DNA from: Calothrix membranacea FACHB-236 | GTDB taxonomy: Bacteria > Cyanobacteriota > Cyanobacteriia > Cyanobacteriales > Nostocaceae | DNA: 64,000 nt | Direction of reading: 5' to 3' | Assembly (NCBI RefSeq): GCF_014696315.1 | Contig: NZ_JACJPX010000006.1 | Span: 115,713-179,712, forward strand | Shown: one piece after another, positions 36,378-46,545 of the stretch | How the letters are laid out: each line of letters starts with the position of its first letter | Numbering within the stretch: the first letter of the stretch is position 1 | Position numbers and translations under genes: made by a program | The notes under the pieces: model-generated | The model's input: the letters and a program-made list of their open reading frames with translations, nothing else | The model's database searches: none | Told to the model about the DNA's origin: nothing

Positions 36378-36403
36378 AGGGATTTAATCCCTAAAAAGGG
36401 ATT
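36378..36403 (-). promoter_or_regulatory. alternative stem-loops between efp and accB
   Basis: Three consecutive 7-bp arms, AGGGATT (36378), AATCCCT (36386) and AGGGATT (36397), allow two mutually exclusive hairpins in the accB leader, 49-74 nt before its start. This could affect transcript stability or read-through from efp. Confidence 0.35.
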
Positions 36404-36435
36404 GAAATCGGGATTTCTCTCCAAGGAGATGATAA

Positions 36436-36993
36436 TTATTCCCTGCCTAAATATTTATCGTCACGGGTATCAATCTTGATGCGTTCACCTTGAGCAATAA
36501 ACAAGGGAACCATGATAGTTGCACCAGTTTCTAGAATTGCTGGTTTTGTACCACCTGTGGCTGTGTCTCCTTTAACACCTGGATCTGTTTGCACAATTTC
36601 TAAAACCACAGAATTAGGCAATTCTACTTCTAGGACTTGCTCACCCCAACGAATGACGTTAACCTCCATACCTTCTTTGAGGTATTTTACGCGATCGCCA
36701 ATTTGAGCAGCGCTTAATCTGCCTTCTTCGTAGCTTTCCATATCCATAAAGACGAATTCATCACCTTCTTTATAGGTATGTTGCATTGTGATTTTTTCTA
36801 GAGTTGCTTGCGGTACTGTTTCCCCCGCGCGGAAAGTTCTTTCTAGAACCTTGCCACTCTGGACATTTTTCAGCGTTGTCCGTACAAAGGCTGAGCCTTT
36901 ACCTGGCTTAACGTGAAGGAAATCAATTACTCGCCATACAGACCCATCTAAAACAATTGAGACACCGGGTCGAAAGTCGTTACTGGAGATCAT
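36436..36993 (-). CDS. efp: elongation factor P
   Basis: A 185-residue EF-P with the three beta-domains. The KOW-like N-terminal domain has [19 protein letters not shown] and the tip loop [11 protein letters not shown], with the modifiable Lys position near 32. The signature segment near [20 protein letters not shown] is present. It relieves ribosome stalling at polyproline. ATG 36993 is used. Confidence 0.97.
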   Translation of the reverse strand: MISSNDFRPGVSIVLDGSVWRVIDFLHVKPGKGSAFVRTTLKNVQSGKVLERTFRAGETVPQATLEKITMQHTYKEGDEFVFMDMESYEEGRLSAAQIGDRVKYLKEGMEVNVIRWGEQVLEVELPNSVVLEIVQTDPGVKGDTATGGTKPAILETGATIMVPLFIAQGERIKIDTRDDKYLGRE

Positions 36994-37065
36994 GAAGCTT
37001 TCAAATTTTGGAAGACAATCGGCATTTATTGTACCCCTCTAGGGTCGTCATTGGTTATGTCAGTG

Positions 37066-37178
37066 GGCATTGAGTAATGGGTAATCGGTAATGGGTAATG
37101 GGTAAGAGGTTTTTAAATCTCATCCCTAGCCCTGAATCCCTAGTTCATAGCCCCGAATTCCTAATCCGTAGTCCCTAA
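37066..37178. repeat. heptanucleotide-type repeats before cyclophilin gene
   Basis: GGGCATTGAGTAATGGGTAATCGG and CCTAGTTCATAG / CCTAATCCGTAG style units occur in degenerate tandem form. No gene is seen in this spacer. Confidence 0.6.
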
Positions 37179-37244
37179 TACTGTGGGAAGATAATTTATG
37201 GGTTATGTCCAGTCAACAATTTGATGCTGCATTTAAGCCATACC

Positions 37245-38351
37245 ATGTTTAACTTATTAAAATCCTGGCTGAAGAACAGCCTCATGGCAATACTGCTGGT
37301 AACAATATTTTTAGGCATAAGTACAGCTGCGTGGACTCCCTCCAGTAGCGCCGCCCTACCAGCTGGGAATGCAATCACTGACGGCAGATCTCTGTTGCGG
37401 TATGCACTCCCGATAGATAATGAACCTGTGCGGCAACTGCAAGCCAGTTTAGAAGATATTTCCAACCAACTGCGGGCAAATCGGCGGTGGAGTGCTATCT
37501 CTAAAGACTTAAGCAAAGCATCACGGTCTCTCGATCAATCCTCCAAAATCCTAGCAAGCGTTCCCGAAGAACGCCAACCCCAAGCCGAAGCTTGGATTAA
37601 GGAATTACAATCAGGCGTGAATAATTTACAGGAATTAGTCAAAGTCAAGGATAAAGAAAAAATCCAAGCTGAACGCAATAAACTCCTGAACATCGTGAAT
37701 CTTCTAGAAGAGTCAATGGTGAAGGAATTTCCTTTTGAAGTACCTCAGGAGTACAGTAACCTACCTCAACTCAAAGGTAGAGCTACTGTAGATATCAAAA
37801 CCAACAAAGGAAACCTTACCGTTGTGGTAGATGGTTATAGCGCCCCTGTAACTGCTGGTAACTTTGTGGATTTGGTACAACGTGGTTTTTATAATGGTTT
37901 AGAATTTACCCGTTCCGAAGAATCTTACTTTTTGCAAACTGGTGATCCACCAGGAAAAGATGTAGGTTTTATTGATACCAAAACGGGAAAATACCGTGCT
38001 ATTCCTTTAGAAATATTGGTACAAGGCGATAAAGCTCCCACATACGGCATCACTTTGGAAGATGCTGGACGTTACCTCGATATGCCTGTTCTACCATTTT
38101 CTTCCTTTGGTGCAGTAGTCATGGCTCGTCCGGAAACTCAGGTAAATGGTGCTTCCTCACAATTTTTCTTCTTCTTGTTTGAACCAGAACTCACCCCAGC
38201 CGGACGTAATCTCTTAGATGGTCGTTACGCCGTTTTTGGCTATTTGACTGAGGGTAAAGAAATTTTGGACACACTCAAAGCGGGTGACAAAATTGAGTCT
38301 GCTACTGTCGTTCAAGGAATAGAAAATTTAGTTCAGCCAGAAGCAGCATGA
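37245..38351 (+). CDS. peptidyl-prolyl cis-trans isomerase, TLP40-like cyclophilin
   Basis: A 368-residue exported cyclophilin. The N-terminal signal peptide (SLMAILLVTIFLGISTAAWT) is followed by a helical domain of about 130 residues and a C-terminal cyclophilin domain. That domain has VDIKTNKGNLTVVVDGYSAPVTAGNFVDLVQRGFYNG, FSSFGAVVMAR and SSQFFFFLFEPELTP. This layout matches the thylakoid-lumen TLP40 group. The start at 37245 leaves a standard signal peptide; an ATG at 37224 is also possible. It probably folds lumenal or periplasmic proteins. Confidence 0.9.
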   Translation: MFNLLKSWLKNSLMAILLVTIFLGISTAAWTPSSSAALPAGNAITDGRSLLRYALPIDNEPVRQLQASLEDISNQLRANRRWSAISKDLSKASRSLDQSSKILASVPEERQPQAEAWIKELQSGVNNLQELVKVKDKEKIQAERNKLLNIVNLLEESMVKEFPFEVPQEYSNLPQLKGRATVDIKTNKGNLTVVVDGYSAPVTAGNFVDLVQRGFYNGLEFTRSEESYFLQTGDPPGKDVGFIDTKTGKYRAIPLEILVQGDKAPTYGITLEDAGRYLDMPVLPFSSFGAVVMARPETQVNGASSQFFFFLFEPELTPAGRNLLDGRYAVFGYLTEGKEILDTLKAGDKIESATVVQGIENLVQPEAA

Positions 38352-38465
38352 ATCAAGGATGAAGTCTGAAGGATGAAGTCTGAAGTAATACTATTTCAGC
38401 CTTCAGCTTTCATACTTGTTAAAGGTCAAAAGTCAAATAGATGTCTCTATTTTGAATTTTGCGGA

Positions 38466-38545
38466 AAGTTGCGTGCGGGGGTTCCCCCCGTTGAGGAGGC
38501 AGTGCGTTGGGCGGGTTCCCCGACTTGTAGCAACTGCCGTCAAAC
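38466..38545. repeat. GC-rich dispersed repeat
   Basis: The stretch contains GTTGCGTGCGGGGGTTCCCC, GGGCGGGTTCCCC and TGTAGCAACTGCC, with self-complementary parts. It resembles parts of the element at 20630-21057 (GGGGTTCCCC, GTTGTAGCAA). It is intergenic. Confidence 0.5.
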
Positions 38546-38587
38546 TTTACAAGACGAATTTTGAATTGTTTGTCCCCAAGCCCCACT

Positions 38588-39625
38588 GTGAACAATGAGT
38601 CATCTTCCTTGCAAGTAAAAGATATTGGCGAACAAGGTCTGTTAGCCATATTGCAGCGCTTTTGCCCTCAAGAAATTATTGGCGATGATGCAGCCGTGCT
38701 TGTCACTACACCAGAACAATCTTTGGTAGTGACAACAGATGTCTTAGTTGATAATGTGCATTTTAGTCATGCCACTACCTCACCAGAAGATGCCGGCTGG
38801 CGGGCGGCGGCGGCTAATTTATCAGATTTAGCAGCGATGGGTGCCACACCTCTGGGGATCACTGTAGGATTGGCGCTTCCAGGCAATATCAGCGTCAGTT
38901 GGGTTGAGCGCTTGTACCAAGGAATGACAGAATGCCTGCAAAAGTACAATACGCCAATTGTGGGTGGTGATATTGTGCGATCGCCTGTGACGACTCTGTC
39001 AATTACCGCTTTTGGTCAAGTGTACCCCCATCAAATTATCCGTCGCTCTGCTGCACAAGTAGGAGATGCGATCGCCATCACAGGTATACATGGAGCCTCC
39101 CGTGCAGGCTTAGAGCTGCTTTTACATCCCGAAATAAGACAAAACCTTAAAGATACAGATAAGGCGGCTTTAATCACCGCACACCAGCGTCCCCAGCCAC
39201 GATTAGATGTCTTACCCATACTCTGGAATATCTTCAATTCCCAATCCAAAATCCCCAATCTAAAATCTAAAATTGCTGTTGCTGGGATGGATAGCAGCGA
39301 TGGTTTGGCTGATGCAGTTTTACAAATCTGCCGTGCTAGTAATGTTGGTGCTATTCTCGAAGCCAAGCAAATTCCTTTACCACCAGCATTTACTCACTGG
39401 CTCACCCCAGAACAAGCTATAAATTACGCCTTATACGGCGGTGAAGATTTTGAATTAGTGCTGTGTTTACCAGAAGATGCGGCTTCAACCTTAGTCGCAC
39501 AAATAGGCCAAGATGCAGCAATTATTGGCAAAATTACATCAGGAACAAAAGTACTATTACACCATGAAAATACAGAAATCCCTGACCAAACTTTAAATTT
39601 TAGTCAGGGATTTCAACATTTTTAG
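38588..39625 (+). CDS. thiL: thiamine-monophosphate kinase
   Basis: A 345-residue ThiL that makes thiamine diphosphate from thiamine monophosphate with ATP. It shows IGDDAAVL, TTDVLVDNVHF, AAANLSDLAAMGA, GGDIVRSPVTT, the SSDGLADA segment and YGGEDFELV. GTG 38588 is the probable start (TTG 38561 is an alternative). Residues about 216-229 (FNSQSKIPNLKSKI) are encoded by an intergenic-type short repeat inserted in frame before the conserved AVAGMDSSDGLAD segment. Confidence 0.93.
   Translation: MNNESSSLQVKDIGEQGLLAILQRFCPQEIIGDDAAVLVTTPEQSLVVTTDVLVDNVHFSHATTSPEDAGWRAAAANLSDLAAMGATPLGITVGLALPGNISVSWVERLYQGMTECLQKYNTPIVGGDIVRSPVTTLSITAFGQVYPHQIIRRSAAQVGDAIAITGIHGASRAGLELLLHPEIRQNLKDTDKAALITAHQRPQPRLDVLPILWNIFNSQSKIPNLKSKIAVAGMDSSDGLADAVLQICRASNVGAILEAKQIPLPPAFTHWLTPEQAINYALYGGEDFELVLCLPEDAASTLVAQIGQDAAIIGKITSGTKVLLHHENTEIPDQTLNFSQGFQHF
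39575..39619 (+). terminator. hairpin terminator overlapping thiL 3' end
   Basis: GAAATCCCTGAC (39575-39586) pairs perfectly with GTCAGGGATTTC (39603-39614), followed by AACATTTTT. The stem is inside the last codons of thiL, so the terminator is part of the coding sequence. Confidence 0.65.
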
Positions 39626-39694
39626 TCAGTTATCATTTTGTCAGTTGTCATTTGTTTAATTACCAATGACTAATGACACATAACCAATGACAAA

Positions 39695-40708
39695 TTACTG
39701 CCATTTTACAGCTACTAGTTCTGCCAAATCCAGAACTCGTTGGCTGTAACCCCACTCGTTATCGTACCAAGCCATGACTTTTACTAGGTCATTACCCATA
39801 ACCATAGTCAAGCTTGCATCAATAATTGAAGACGCATCAGTACCTTGGTAATCAGATGATACTAGCTGTAATTCGCTGTAATCCAAAATCCCTTTGAGTG
39901 GCCCTTCGGAAGCATCTTTAAGGGCTTGATTAACTTCTTCAGTAATAGTACGCTTCTCAACCTGAACTACGAAATCTACCATTGAGACGTTTGGGGTAGG
40001 TACACGTAAGGCAACGCCATTGAGCTTGCCTTTCAGGTCTGGGAGAACTAAAGCTACTGCCTTTGCTGCACCAGTAGAGGTCGGTACAATGTTGATGGCG
40101 GCTGCCCTAGCACGGCGGACATCGCGGTGAGAAGCGTCTAGCAAGCGCTGGTCACCTGTGTAGCTGTGAGTAGTAGTCATCGTACCTTTGATGATGCCAA
40201 ATTTTTCATTCAAAACTTTGGCGATCGGGGCCAAGCAATTTGTGGTACAGCTAGCATTACTGATGATGTGGTGTTTGTTGTGGTCATAATCGTGATGATT
40301 CACACCAACCACAAAAGTACCATCTTCATTTTTTCCAGGAGCAGTGATCAAAACTTTTTTGGCTCCAGCATTGACGTGCTTGAGTGCTCCTTCTTTGCTG
40401 GTAAAAACACCTGTTGCTTCGATAATTAGGTCAATTCCCCAATCTCTCCAGGGCAAGTTTTCTGGATTGCGATCGGATACACATTTAATAGTTTTACCGT
40501 TAACGGTGATAGAGTTATCATCAGCTGAAATGTCAACATCCTTTAACTTTCCTAACATCGAGTCATACTTCAGCAGGTGAGCGTTAGTTCTCGGGTCTGA
40601 TGTGTCATTGATAGCGACAAGGTCGATGTTGCTATTCTGTCTACCCACCCAGCAGCGTGCAAAGTTCCGCCCAATTCGCCCGAAACCGTTGATTGCGACT
40701 CTAATCAC
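39695..40708 (-). CDS. gap2: glyceraldehyde-3-phosphate dehydrogenase (Gap2 type)
   Basis: A 337-residue GAPDH with the nucleotide-binding start [15 protein letters not shown], the catalytic Cys in [12 protein letters not shown] (about 155), and [14 protein letters not shown] at the end. The sequence type and length fit the cyanobacterial Gap2, which uses NADP(H) and NAD(H) and works in the Calvin cycle and gluconeogenesis. GTG 40708 starts it. Confidence 0.95.
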   Translation of the reverse strand: MIRVAINGFGRIGRNFARCWVGRQNSNIDLVAINDTSDPRTNAHLLKYDSMLGKLKDVDISADDNSITVNGKTIKCVSDRNPENLPWRDWGIDLIIEATGVFTSKEGALKHVNAGAKKVLITAPGKNEDGTFVVGVNHHDYDHNKHHIISNASCTTNCLAPIAKVLNEKFGIIKGTMTTTHSYTGDQRLLDASHRDVRRARAAAINIVPTSTGAAKAVALVLPDLKGKLNGVALRVPTPNVSMVDFVVQVEKRTITEEVNQALKDASEGPLKGILDYSELQLVSSDYQGTDASSIIDASLTMVMGNDLVKVMAWYDNEWGYSQRVLDLAELVAVKWQ

Positions 40709-40835
40709 AGTGTCTTGCCCTCTGTATTTATGCCTATAAGTTTATATCGTTGACCCCAATCATATCGCAAAGGGGGGGAGCATTAATAACCACAAAGTGT
40801 TAGATCCAGAAAAAAAACACATAATTTATTCAGAT

Positions 40836-41453
40836 TTATTTTGAGTAAAGGTTGTGAGTGGCAATGTACAACCGGACTGGCTCTGTAACTAAATATCTAA
40901 TAGCTTGGCGTTCGCGAATTAATTGGCGAATTAGACTTGACGAAACTCCAACTAAAGGTATATGCAGTAGTTGCCAGTGAATGCTGATTGACTGATTTCT
41001 TAGTTCGTGCTCGACTTGCTTGCAGATTAACTCACTTTGAGCTATATTCTCACCACCAAGGAGTCTGGGTGCAATCAACCAATCACACATTTGTGTGAGT
41101 TCATGTCTACGGTGCCAACGAGGTAAGGTTTGGAAAGTATCTAAACCCACAATCCAGTACCAGTGAGTATTAGGGTAGTCAGCAGCTAAATTGATCAAGG
41201 TGTTGATAGCGTAGGATGTTTCAGGGGTATTTACTTCAATTAGTGAAACTGTAAAAGCTGGGTTGTCTTTTGTAGCTAACTTCAGCATTTCTAAGCGATG
41301 CTTAAACGCAACCGCTTGTTTATGAGGAGGATTTAGTGATGGTACCCAAATTATCTGTTCTACAGGTACTTGATGCAAAGCTGTTTCGGCTATGAGCAAG
41401 TGTCCCCAATGAACAGGATCAAATGTGCCACCAAAAATTGCTAGTTGCTGCAT
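40836..41453 (-). CDS. nadD: nicotinate-nucleotide adenylyltransferase
   Basis: A 205-residue nucleotidyltransferase making deamido-NAD from nicotinate mononucleotide and ATP. The signature GGTFDPVHWGHLLIAE contains the HxGH motif and VSSSLIRQLI the second ATP-binding motif. ATG 41453 is used. It is divergent from murC across a 400-bp spacer with a direct repeat. Confidence 0.93.
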   Translation of the reverse strand: MQQLAIFGGTFDPVHWGHLLIAETALHQVPVEQIIWVPSLNPPHKQAVAFKHRLEMLKLATKDNPAFTVSLIEVNTPETSYAINTLINLAADYPNTHWYWIVGLDTFQTLPRWHRRHELTQMCDWLIAPRLLGGENIAQSELICKQVEHELRNQSISIHWQLLHIPLVGVSSSLIRQLIRERQAIRYLVTEPVRLYIATHNLYSK

Positions 41454-41857
41454 CCACTTAAGTTCGTAATTCTATTCAATTTCAGAAAAGTTTCATTATC
41501 AATGTACTATTGTAGTCAACTCAAGCCTAAGGTTTATGTCATTTAAAAGCAGCTTAACCAGAAATGTACTATTGTAGCCAACTCTAGTAAGGACAAGAAA
41601 AATATGTATTTCTCATTACAAGAATTTCTTTCCCGATGTGGCGGAAATTTTCCGAATAATCATAAGATAAACTTCAGAAATTACAAAAACCTCTAACGAA
41701 GGTAAAATCATTCTCAACAAAAAAAGCAGAGGGGAAAAATTTACGAAAACTCAAAAATTAAATACATACAGGAGTAGTTACAGTAAAAATCAAATTCCTG
41801 TTATGATACGCGTGTCATTTGTGATTATGGTGTGGTGTGGTGTAAGAGGAGTAATCA
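41454..41857. promoter_or_regulatory. divergent nadD/murC spacer with a 22-bp direct repeat
   Basis: Two near-identical copies of AATGTACTATTGTAG(T/C)CAACTC lie at 41501-41522 and 41563-41584, 62 bp apart. Otherwise the sequence is AT-rich. The repeats may be binding sites or a small duplication. A GGAGT ribosome site precedes murC. Confidence 0.4.
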
Positions 41858-43321
41858 ATGAGTAATAATTCTGTAGATTTTAGCGGTAGACCATTTCATT
41901 TCATTGGGATCGGCGGTATAGGAATGTCTGCTTTGGCATACGTTCTCGCTAAACGTCAATTACCTGTATCAGGTTCAGATTTACGCCCAAATCATATAAC
42001 GCGAAAATTAGAATCTATCGGCACACATATTTTTAGTAGACAAGAAGCAAGTAATCTCGAATTCTTTCGACCTCTAGTATCGTCAGGAGTAGGATTAAAC
42101 TCACGCTTAGAATCACATGGCAATACCAACACAATACTGCCGCAAGTAATTTGTTCAACCGCAATTAACACTACTAATTTAGAATACAAAGCAGCCTTAG
42201 AATTGGGATGCCCAATTTTACATCGTTCAGATGTACTAGCTGCTTTAATAGCCGATTACCACAGCATTGCTGTAGCCGGCACCCACGGTAAAACTACAAC
42301 TAGTAGTATGATCGGCTATATGCTGCTGCAAGCTGGTTTAGATCCAACTATTTTAGTGGGTGGCGAAGTCAATGCTTGGGAAGGCAATGCCAGATTGGGA
42401 GAAAGCCAGTATTTAGTAGCAGAAGCAGATGAATCAGATGGTTCTTTAGTAAAACACGCTCCAGCAATTGGCGTGATTACTAATATTGAACTGGATCATC
42501 CTGATCATTATGAAACATTAGAGGAAGTAGTTGATATTTTTCAAAAGTTTGCTCAAGGCTGCCAAACTTTAGTAGGTAGCATTGATTGTGCAACAGTACG
42601 CGATCGCCTAAAACCAACGATCACCTACAGCCTACACACTGATACCAACGCTGACTATACTGTCACTAATATTGACTATCGTGCTGATGGCACTACTGCC
42701 TTAGTTTGGGAACGCGGCAAAGCTTTAGGAATGTTGAATTTGCGACTGCTCGGTCGGCACAACCTCAGCAACGCTCTAGCATCTGTAGCTGTCGGTCGAT
42801 TTTTAGGACTAGAATTTGGGGAAATCGCCAAAGGTATTGCCACCTTTGAAGGTGCAAGACGGCGCTTTGAGTTTCGAGGTGAAGTTGATGGTATCACCTT
42901 TATTGATGACTACGCTCATCACCCCAGCGAAATTCGTGCTACTCTAGCTGCGGCCCGCTTGCAAGCCAGACCAGGACAAAGAGTTGTGGCAATTTTCCAA
43001 CCCCATCGCTATAGCCGCACACTGACATTTTTAGAAGAATTTGCAGAATCCTTTACTCATGCTGATTTGGTAGTGCTAACTGATATTTACAGTGCTGGAG
43101 AACCCAATTTAGGGCAGATCAGCGGTGAAATCTTGGCAGCAGCAATTGCAAAGCAGCATCCACAGGTTGTATATCAACCAACCTTGAGTTTAGTATGTGA
43201 ATACCTACTTAAAGGCTTGCGACCAGGGGATTTAGCGCTGTTTCTCGGTGCTGGAAACTTGAATCAGGCAATTCCTGATGTCATTGCTACACTGCGCGAA
43301 CCAGCAACAGCCACATCTTAA
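41858..43321 (+). CDS. murC: UDP-N-acetylmuramate--L-alanine ligase
   Basis: A 487-residue Mur ligase. The N-terminal Rossmann part FHFIGIGGIGMSALAYVL is followed by the ATP loop GTHGKTTTSSMIGYML (about 146-161), then NIELDHPDHYE and DDYAHHPSEI. It adds the first amino acid of the peptidoglycan stem peptide. ATG 41858 has a GAGGAG site. It is followed by murB on the same strand. Confidence 0.96.
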   Translation: MSNNSVDFSGRPFHFIGIGGIGMSALAYVLAKRQLPVSGSDLRPNHITRKLESIGTHIFSRQEASNLEFFRPLVSSGVGLNSRLESHGNTNTILPQVICSTAINTTNLEYKAALELGCPILHRSDVLAALIADYHSIAVAGTHGKTTTSSMIGYMLLQAGLDPTILVGGEVNAWEGNARLGESQYLVAEADESDGSLVKHAPAIGVITNIELDHPDHYETLEEVVDIFQKFAQGCQTLVGSIDCATVRDRLKPTITYSLHTDTNADYTVTNIDYRADGTTALVWERGKALGMLNLRLLGRHNLSNALASVAVGRFLGLEFGEIAKGIATFEGARRRFEFRGEVDGITFIDDYAHHPSEIRATLAAARLQARPGQRVVAIFQPHRYSRTLTFLEEFAESFTHADLVVLTDIYSAGEPNLGQISGEILAAAIAKQHPQVVYQPTLSLVCEYLLKGLRPGDLALFLGAGNLNQAIPDVIATLREPATATS

Positions 43322-43452
43322 TTGTTGACACTGGCTAGGTTTGATTTGGGAAACAACTGTCTTGTTACCCTGCAATCTTTTCTCAAAATTTCATAGTACA
43401 GCCGTACTGCTACGGCGGAAAAATGTAAAAATTTCACTTAATCGACCGAAAG

Positions 43453-44451
43453 ATGACAATCTCCCAGGCAGCTGGCAGCGTCTGCACAGTTTCTACTTTA
43501 ACTTCAGAGAAACAGGAAACAGCTAATTCCGTCAAAAATCAGGTAATTTGCTTGCCTGATACTGATTGTGCAATCAAATCCCAAGCTTCCTTGTCAGCGT
43601 TTACTTCCTATAGGGTGGGTGGGGCTGCTGAATGGTATGTTGCCCCCCGCAACTTAGAAGCACTGCAAGCAAGCATGAAGTATGCAAAAGAACATGAGAT
43701 TCCAGTGACGATACTGGGTGCAGGTTCTAATTTATTAGTAAGCGATCGCGGTTTACCAGGCTTAGTGATTGCTACTCGTCATTTAAGATATAGTCACTTT
43801 GACCCAGCAACAGGGCAATTAACCGTTGCCGCCGGGGAATCAATTCCCAGCTTGGCATGGCAAGCCGCAGATTTAGGCTGGGAAGGTCTAGAGTGGGCAG
43901 TGGGCATCCCTGGAACCGTTGGAGGCGCTGTAGTCATGAATGCTGGGGCACACAATAGCTGTACCGCAGATATGTTAATCAGCGCTCAGGTATTGTCACC
44001 CGATGGCACCCTAGAAACTCTGACTCCAGAGGAGTTAGGTTACAGCTACCGCACTTCATTATTGCAAGGTAGCAATCGCATAGTCACTCAAGCTACCTTC
44101 CAACTACGCCCTGGTGCCGACCCCACAAAAGTTATTGCCATTACCAAGGAACATAAACAGCACCGACTTAGCACCCAACCCTACAACTATCCTAGTTGTG
44201 GGAGCGTTTTCCGCAATCCCAAACCTTACTCAGCAGGCTGGTTAATAGAACAAACAGGGTTAAAAGGCTTCCAAATTGGAGGAGCACAAGTTGCATTACT
44301 CCATGCTAATTTTATCGTCAACCGTGGTGGGGCAAAAGCTAGCGATATCTTCTCCCTGATCCGTCATATTCAGCACAAAGTACAAGACCAGTGGTCAATT
44401 TGGTTAGAGCCAGAAGTCAAAATGCTCGGCGAGTTTCAGGCGGCTTGTTGA
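43453..44451 (+). CDS. murB: UDP-N-acetylenolpyruvoylglucosamine reductase
   Basis: A 332-residue FAD enzyme completing UDP-MurNAc synthesis. It shows [15 protein letters not shown], the FAD-binding [36 protein letters not shown], and SCGSVFRNP with the catalytic Ser, then [14 protein letters not shown]. It has an extra N-terminal stretch of about 45 residues, common in cyanobacteria. It is paired with murC. Confidence 0.96.
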   Translation: MTISQAAGSVCTVSTLTSEKQETANSVKNQVICLPDTDCAIKSQASLSAFTSYRVGGAAEWYVAPRNLEALQASMKYAKEHEIPVTILGAGSNLLVSDRGLPGLVIATRHLRYSHFDPATGQLTVAAGESIPSLAWQAADLGWEGLEWAVGIPGTVGGAVVMNAGAHNSCTADMLISAQVLSPDGTLETLTPEELGYSYRTSLLQGSNRIVTQATFQLRPGADPTKVIAITKEHKQHRLSTQPYNYPSCGSVFRNPKPYSAGWLIEQTGLKGFQIGGAQVALLHANFIVNRGGAKASDIFSLIRHIQHKVQDQWSIWLEPEVKMLGEFQAAC

Positions 44452-44675
44452 TCGGGAGAAATCCAGACTAGAGGCTAGTAGCGCTATGCGGAAGTCAACG
44501 CTTTTTCCTAGTTGTGTGGACAAGATCATCTTGAATTGCTAGCCCCTAGCTCCTTAATCTCTAGCCCCTCATCCTAGTCCGTAGCATTAATTATGAGTAA
44601 AAAAAGAGGCAATTTGCCTACCGCATCTATAATTGAATTTGATTTGTTATTGAACGCACACGCGGACTATTTATT
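44452..44675. other. intergenic region with CTAGCCCCT repeats
   Basis: The spacer has repeated CTAGCCCCTAG / CCTTAATCTCTAG units between 44460 and 44590, then AT-rich sequence before ybaB. No gene is seen. Confidence 0.4.
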
Positions 44676-45023
44676 ATGACAGGAAAAGGACAGGGTTTTG
44701 GCTTTGGCTTGGGAAAAATGAAAGAACTGGCCGAAGCTTTCAAAAAAGCGCAGCAAGTTCAAGAAGGCGCAAAGCGGCTCCAAGAAGAATTGGAGCAAAT
44801 GGAGATTCAAGGAGAGTCTGGCGGTGGTCTAATCAAGGTAATTGTCAGCGGCAACCAAGAACCCAAGCGAGTGGAAATTTCTCCAGAAGCTTTGGGAGAA
44901 GGTGCAGAAGTACTGTCCGATTTGGTGACAGTAGCCATGAAAGATGCCTACAACAAGTCCACAGCTACAATGCGGGAACGCATGGAAGATTTAACCAGTG
45001 GACTGGAACTACCTGGATTTTAG
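44676..45023 (+). CDS. ybaB: YbaB/EbfC family nucleoid-associated protein
   Basis: A 115-residue protein with the YbaB pattern: [55 protein letters not shown], then [16 protein letters not shown]. Homologues bind DNA as dimers. An N-terminal Gly/Phe-rich stretch ([12 protein letters not shown]) is typical of cyanobacteria. ATG 44676. Confidence 0.93.
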   Translation: MTGKGQGFGFGLGKMKELAEAFKKAQQVQEGAKRLQEELEQMEIQGESGGGLIKVIVSGNQEPKRVEISPEALGEGAEVLSDLVTVAMKDAYNKSTATMRERMEDLTSGLELPGF

Positions 45024-45114
45024 TCACTAGTCATTAGTCATTAGTCATTAGTCCTAAATCATAATAGTTGTGGACAAATGACAAATGACTAAGGACAAAG
45101 GACAAAAGATATTT

Positions 45115-45600
45115 ATGCCCTACAAGCTACTGTTTGTCTGCCTGGGTAATATCTGTCGCTCACCATCGGCAGAAAATATTATGAATCATCTCATCGAACA
45201 GGCAGACTTGAACGATGAGATAATTTGCGATTCTGCTGGAACCTCTAGCTATCACATTGGTAGCCCACCTGACCGTCGCATGAGTGCTGCGGCTGCGAAA
45301 AAATTAGGGATTAAACTGCGCGGTCATGCTCGCCAGTTTCGTAAATCTGACTTTCAAGATTTTGACTTAATTTTGGCGATGGATCAAGAAAACTACGACA
45401 ATATCTTGGCTTTGGCGGCAACACAGCAAGACCGCGATCGCGTCCATTTAATGTGTGAGTTTTGTTCTCGCTATACCCTAAAAGAAGTCCCTGACCCTTA
45501 TTACGGTGGTAGTGATGGATTCGAGCAAGTAATTGATTTACTGGTTGATGCTTGTGAAGGTCTGCTCAAATATGTTTTAAGTCAGCAAGCACGCGCTTAG
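45115..45600 (+). CDS. low molecular weight protein-tyrosine phosphatase
   Basis: A 161-residue LMW-PTP. The phosphate loop LLFVCLGNICRSPSAE is at residues 5-20, and the general-acid Asp is in VPDPYYGG (about 128). ATG 45115 is chosen because the ten codons upstream come from a GACAAAGGACAAA repeat. It probably dephosphorylates protein tyrosine, possibly BY-kinase targets such as exopolysaccharide proteins, though none is adjacent. Confidence 0.93.
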   Translation: MPYKLLFVCLGNICRSPSAENIMNHLIEQADLNDEIICDSAGTSSYHIGSPPDRRMSAAAAKKLGIKLRGHARQFRKSDFQDFDLILAMDQENYDNILALAATQQDRDRVHLMCEFCSRYTLKEVPDPYYGGSDGFEQVIDLLVDACEGLLKYVLSQQARA

Positions 45601-45765
45601 ATATGCCTACAAAATCGGAGATTGATTTAAGGCAATTTTTTCCTGCTTACTAGCTAAAAATTAGCTTAATACTGATGACTGAAGTCAGAGACCTGGGATA
45701 TTTCTTTACGGAGCGTAATATTGGTCTATCTGACTCAGCACTTTCTCAGTAATCTACACAATCTT

Positions 45766-46449
45766 TTATTCTACTAGACCATGCTTCATCGCAAACCTTA
45801 CCAGTTCGGCACGGTTACTAGTTGCTGTTTTCCTCAATAAACTACTCACGTACTTTTCTACAGTCCGCGCACTCAGATGTAATTGATGACCCATTTCGGC
45901 ATTTGAAAGCCCATGAGTTAAAAGTTCTAACACTTCTTGTTCTCTAGGTGTTAGATCTGAGAGCATTGGGGATTTCTGAACTTGAGTCATTTGAGATGGT
46001 TGGGCTGTCATCGGTTTTGTTGACTGAGAATTACCGAAATTTTCTTGTTCAGAAAAACGGTACTCAGATTGAATAATTTGCGATCGCTCTAACAAGTTGC
46101 GAATAGCAGCAGCTAACTCTTCCAGCTCAAAAGGTTTGGGTAAGTACAAATCACACCCCGACTGATAGCCCAGAATCCTTTCTTGAGTCTTTGTCCGCGC
46201 TGTTAATAAAATTACAGGTAATAAACGGAACTTTGGTTGTTGACGTACTCGGCGCACCAACTCATAGCCATTCATTCGTGGCATAACAATATCGGTGACA
46301 ATTAGATCGGGATGATACTCCTCCACCATCAATAAAGCCTCTTGACCGTCATTAGCGGTGATTACTGAATAGCCAGAGAGTTCAAGATAATCACTAATAG
46401 ACAGACGAGTGCCCAGATCATCATCCACTACAAGGATCATCAAGGGCAT
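45766..46449 (-). CDS. response regulator with LuxR-type HTH output
   Basis: A 227-residue NarL-like regulator. The receiver domain (about 4-118) has LVVDDDLGTRLS, the phosphoacceptor Asp in DLIVTDIVMPRMNGYEL, and a KPFELEEL switch lysine. A Gln/Ser-rich linker leads to a LuxR HTH with LTPREQEVLELLTHGLSNAEMG. The start at ATG 46449 begins just before the receiver; an ATG 32 codons upstream adds a non-domain tail. The partner kinase is unknown; the kinase at 50368 is not adjacent. Confidence 0.9.
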   Translation of the reverse strand: MPLMILVVDDDLGTRLSISDYLELSGYSVITANDGQEALLMVEEYHPDLIVTDIVMPRMNGYELVRRVRQQPKFRLLPVILLTARTKTQERILGYQSGCDLYLPKPFELEELAAAIRNLLERSQIIQSEYRFSEQENFGNSQSTKPMTAQPSQMTQVQKSPMLSDLTPREQEVLELLTHGLSNAEMGHQLHLSARTVEKYVSSLLRKTATSNRAELVRFAMKHGLVE

Positions 46450-46545
46450 GGACAGTACACCCCTAGCATTGGTTTGACTTGGCAATTGACTTTTATGAGC
46501 ACTATTAGTGAACACAGGCGATAATAGTGTGTTCTTATGTTTCAT

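Noticed and set aside
36378..36403. Short repeat resembling part of a CRISPR direct repeat
   Set aside because: Only three 7-bp arms with no regular spacer; it forms hairpins instead.
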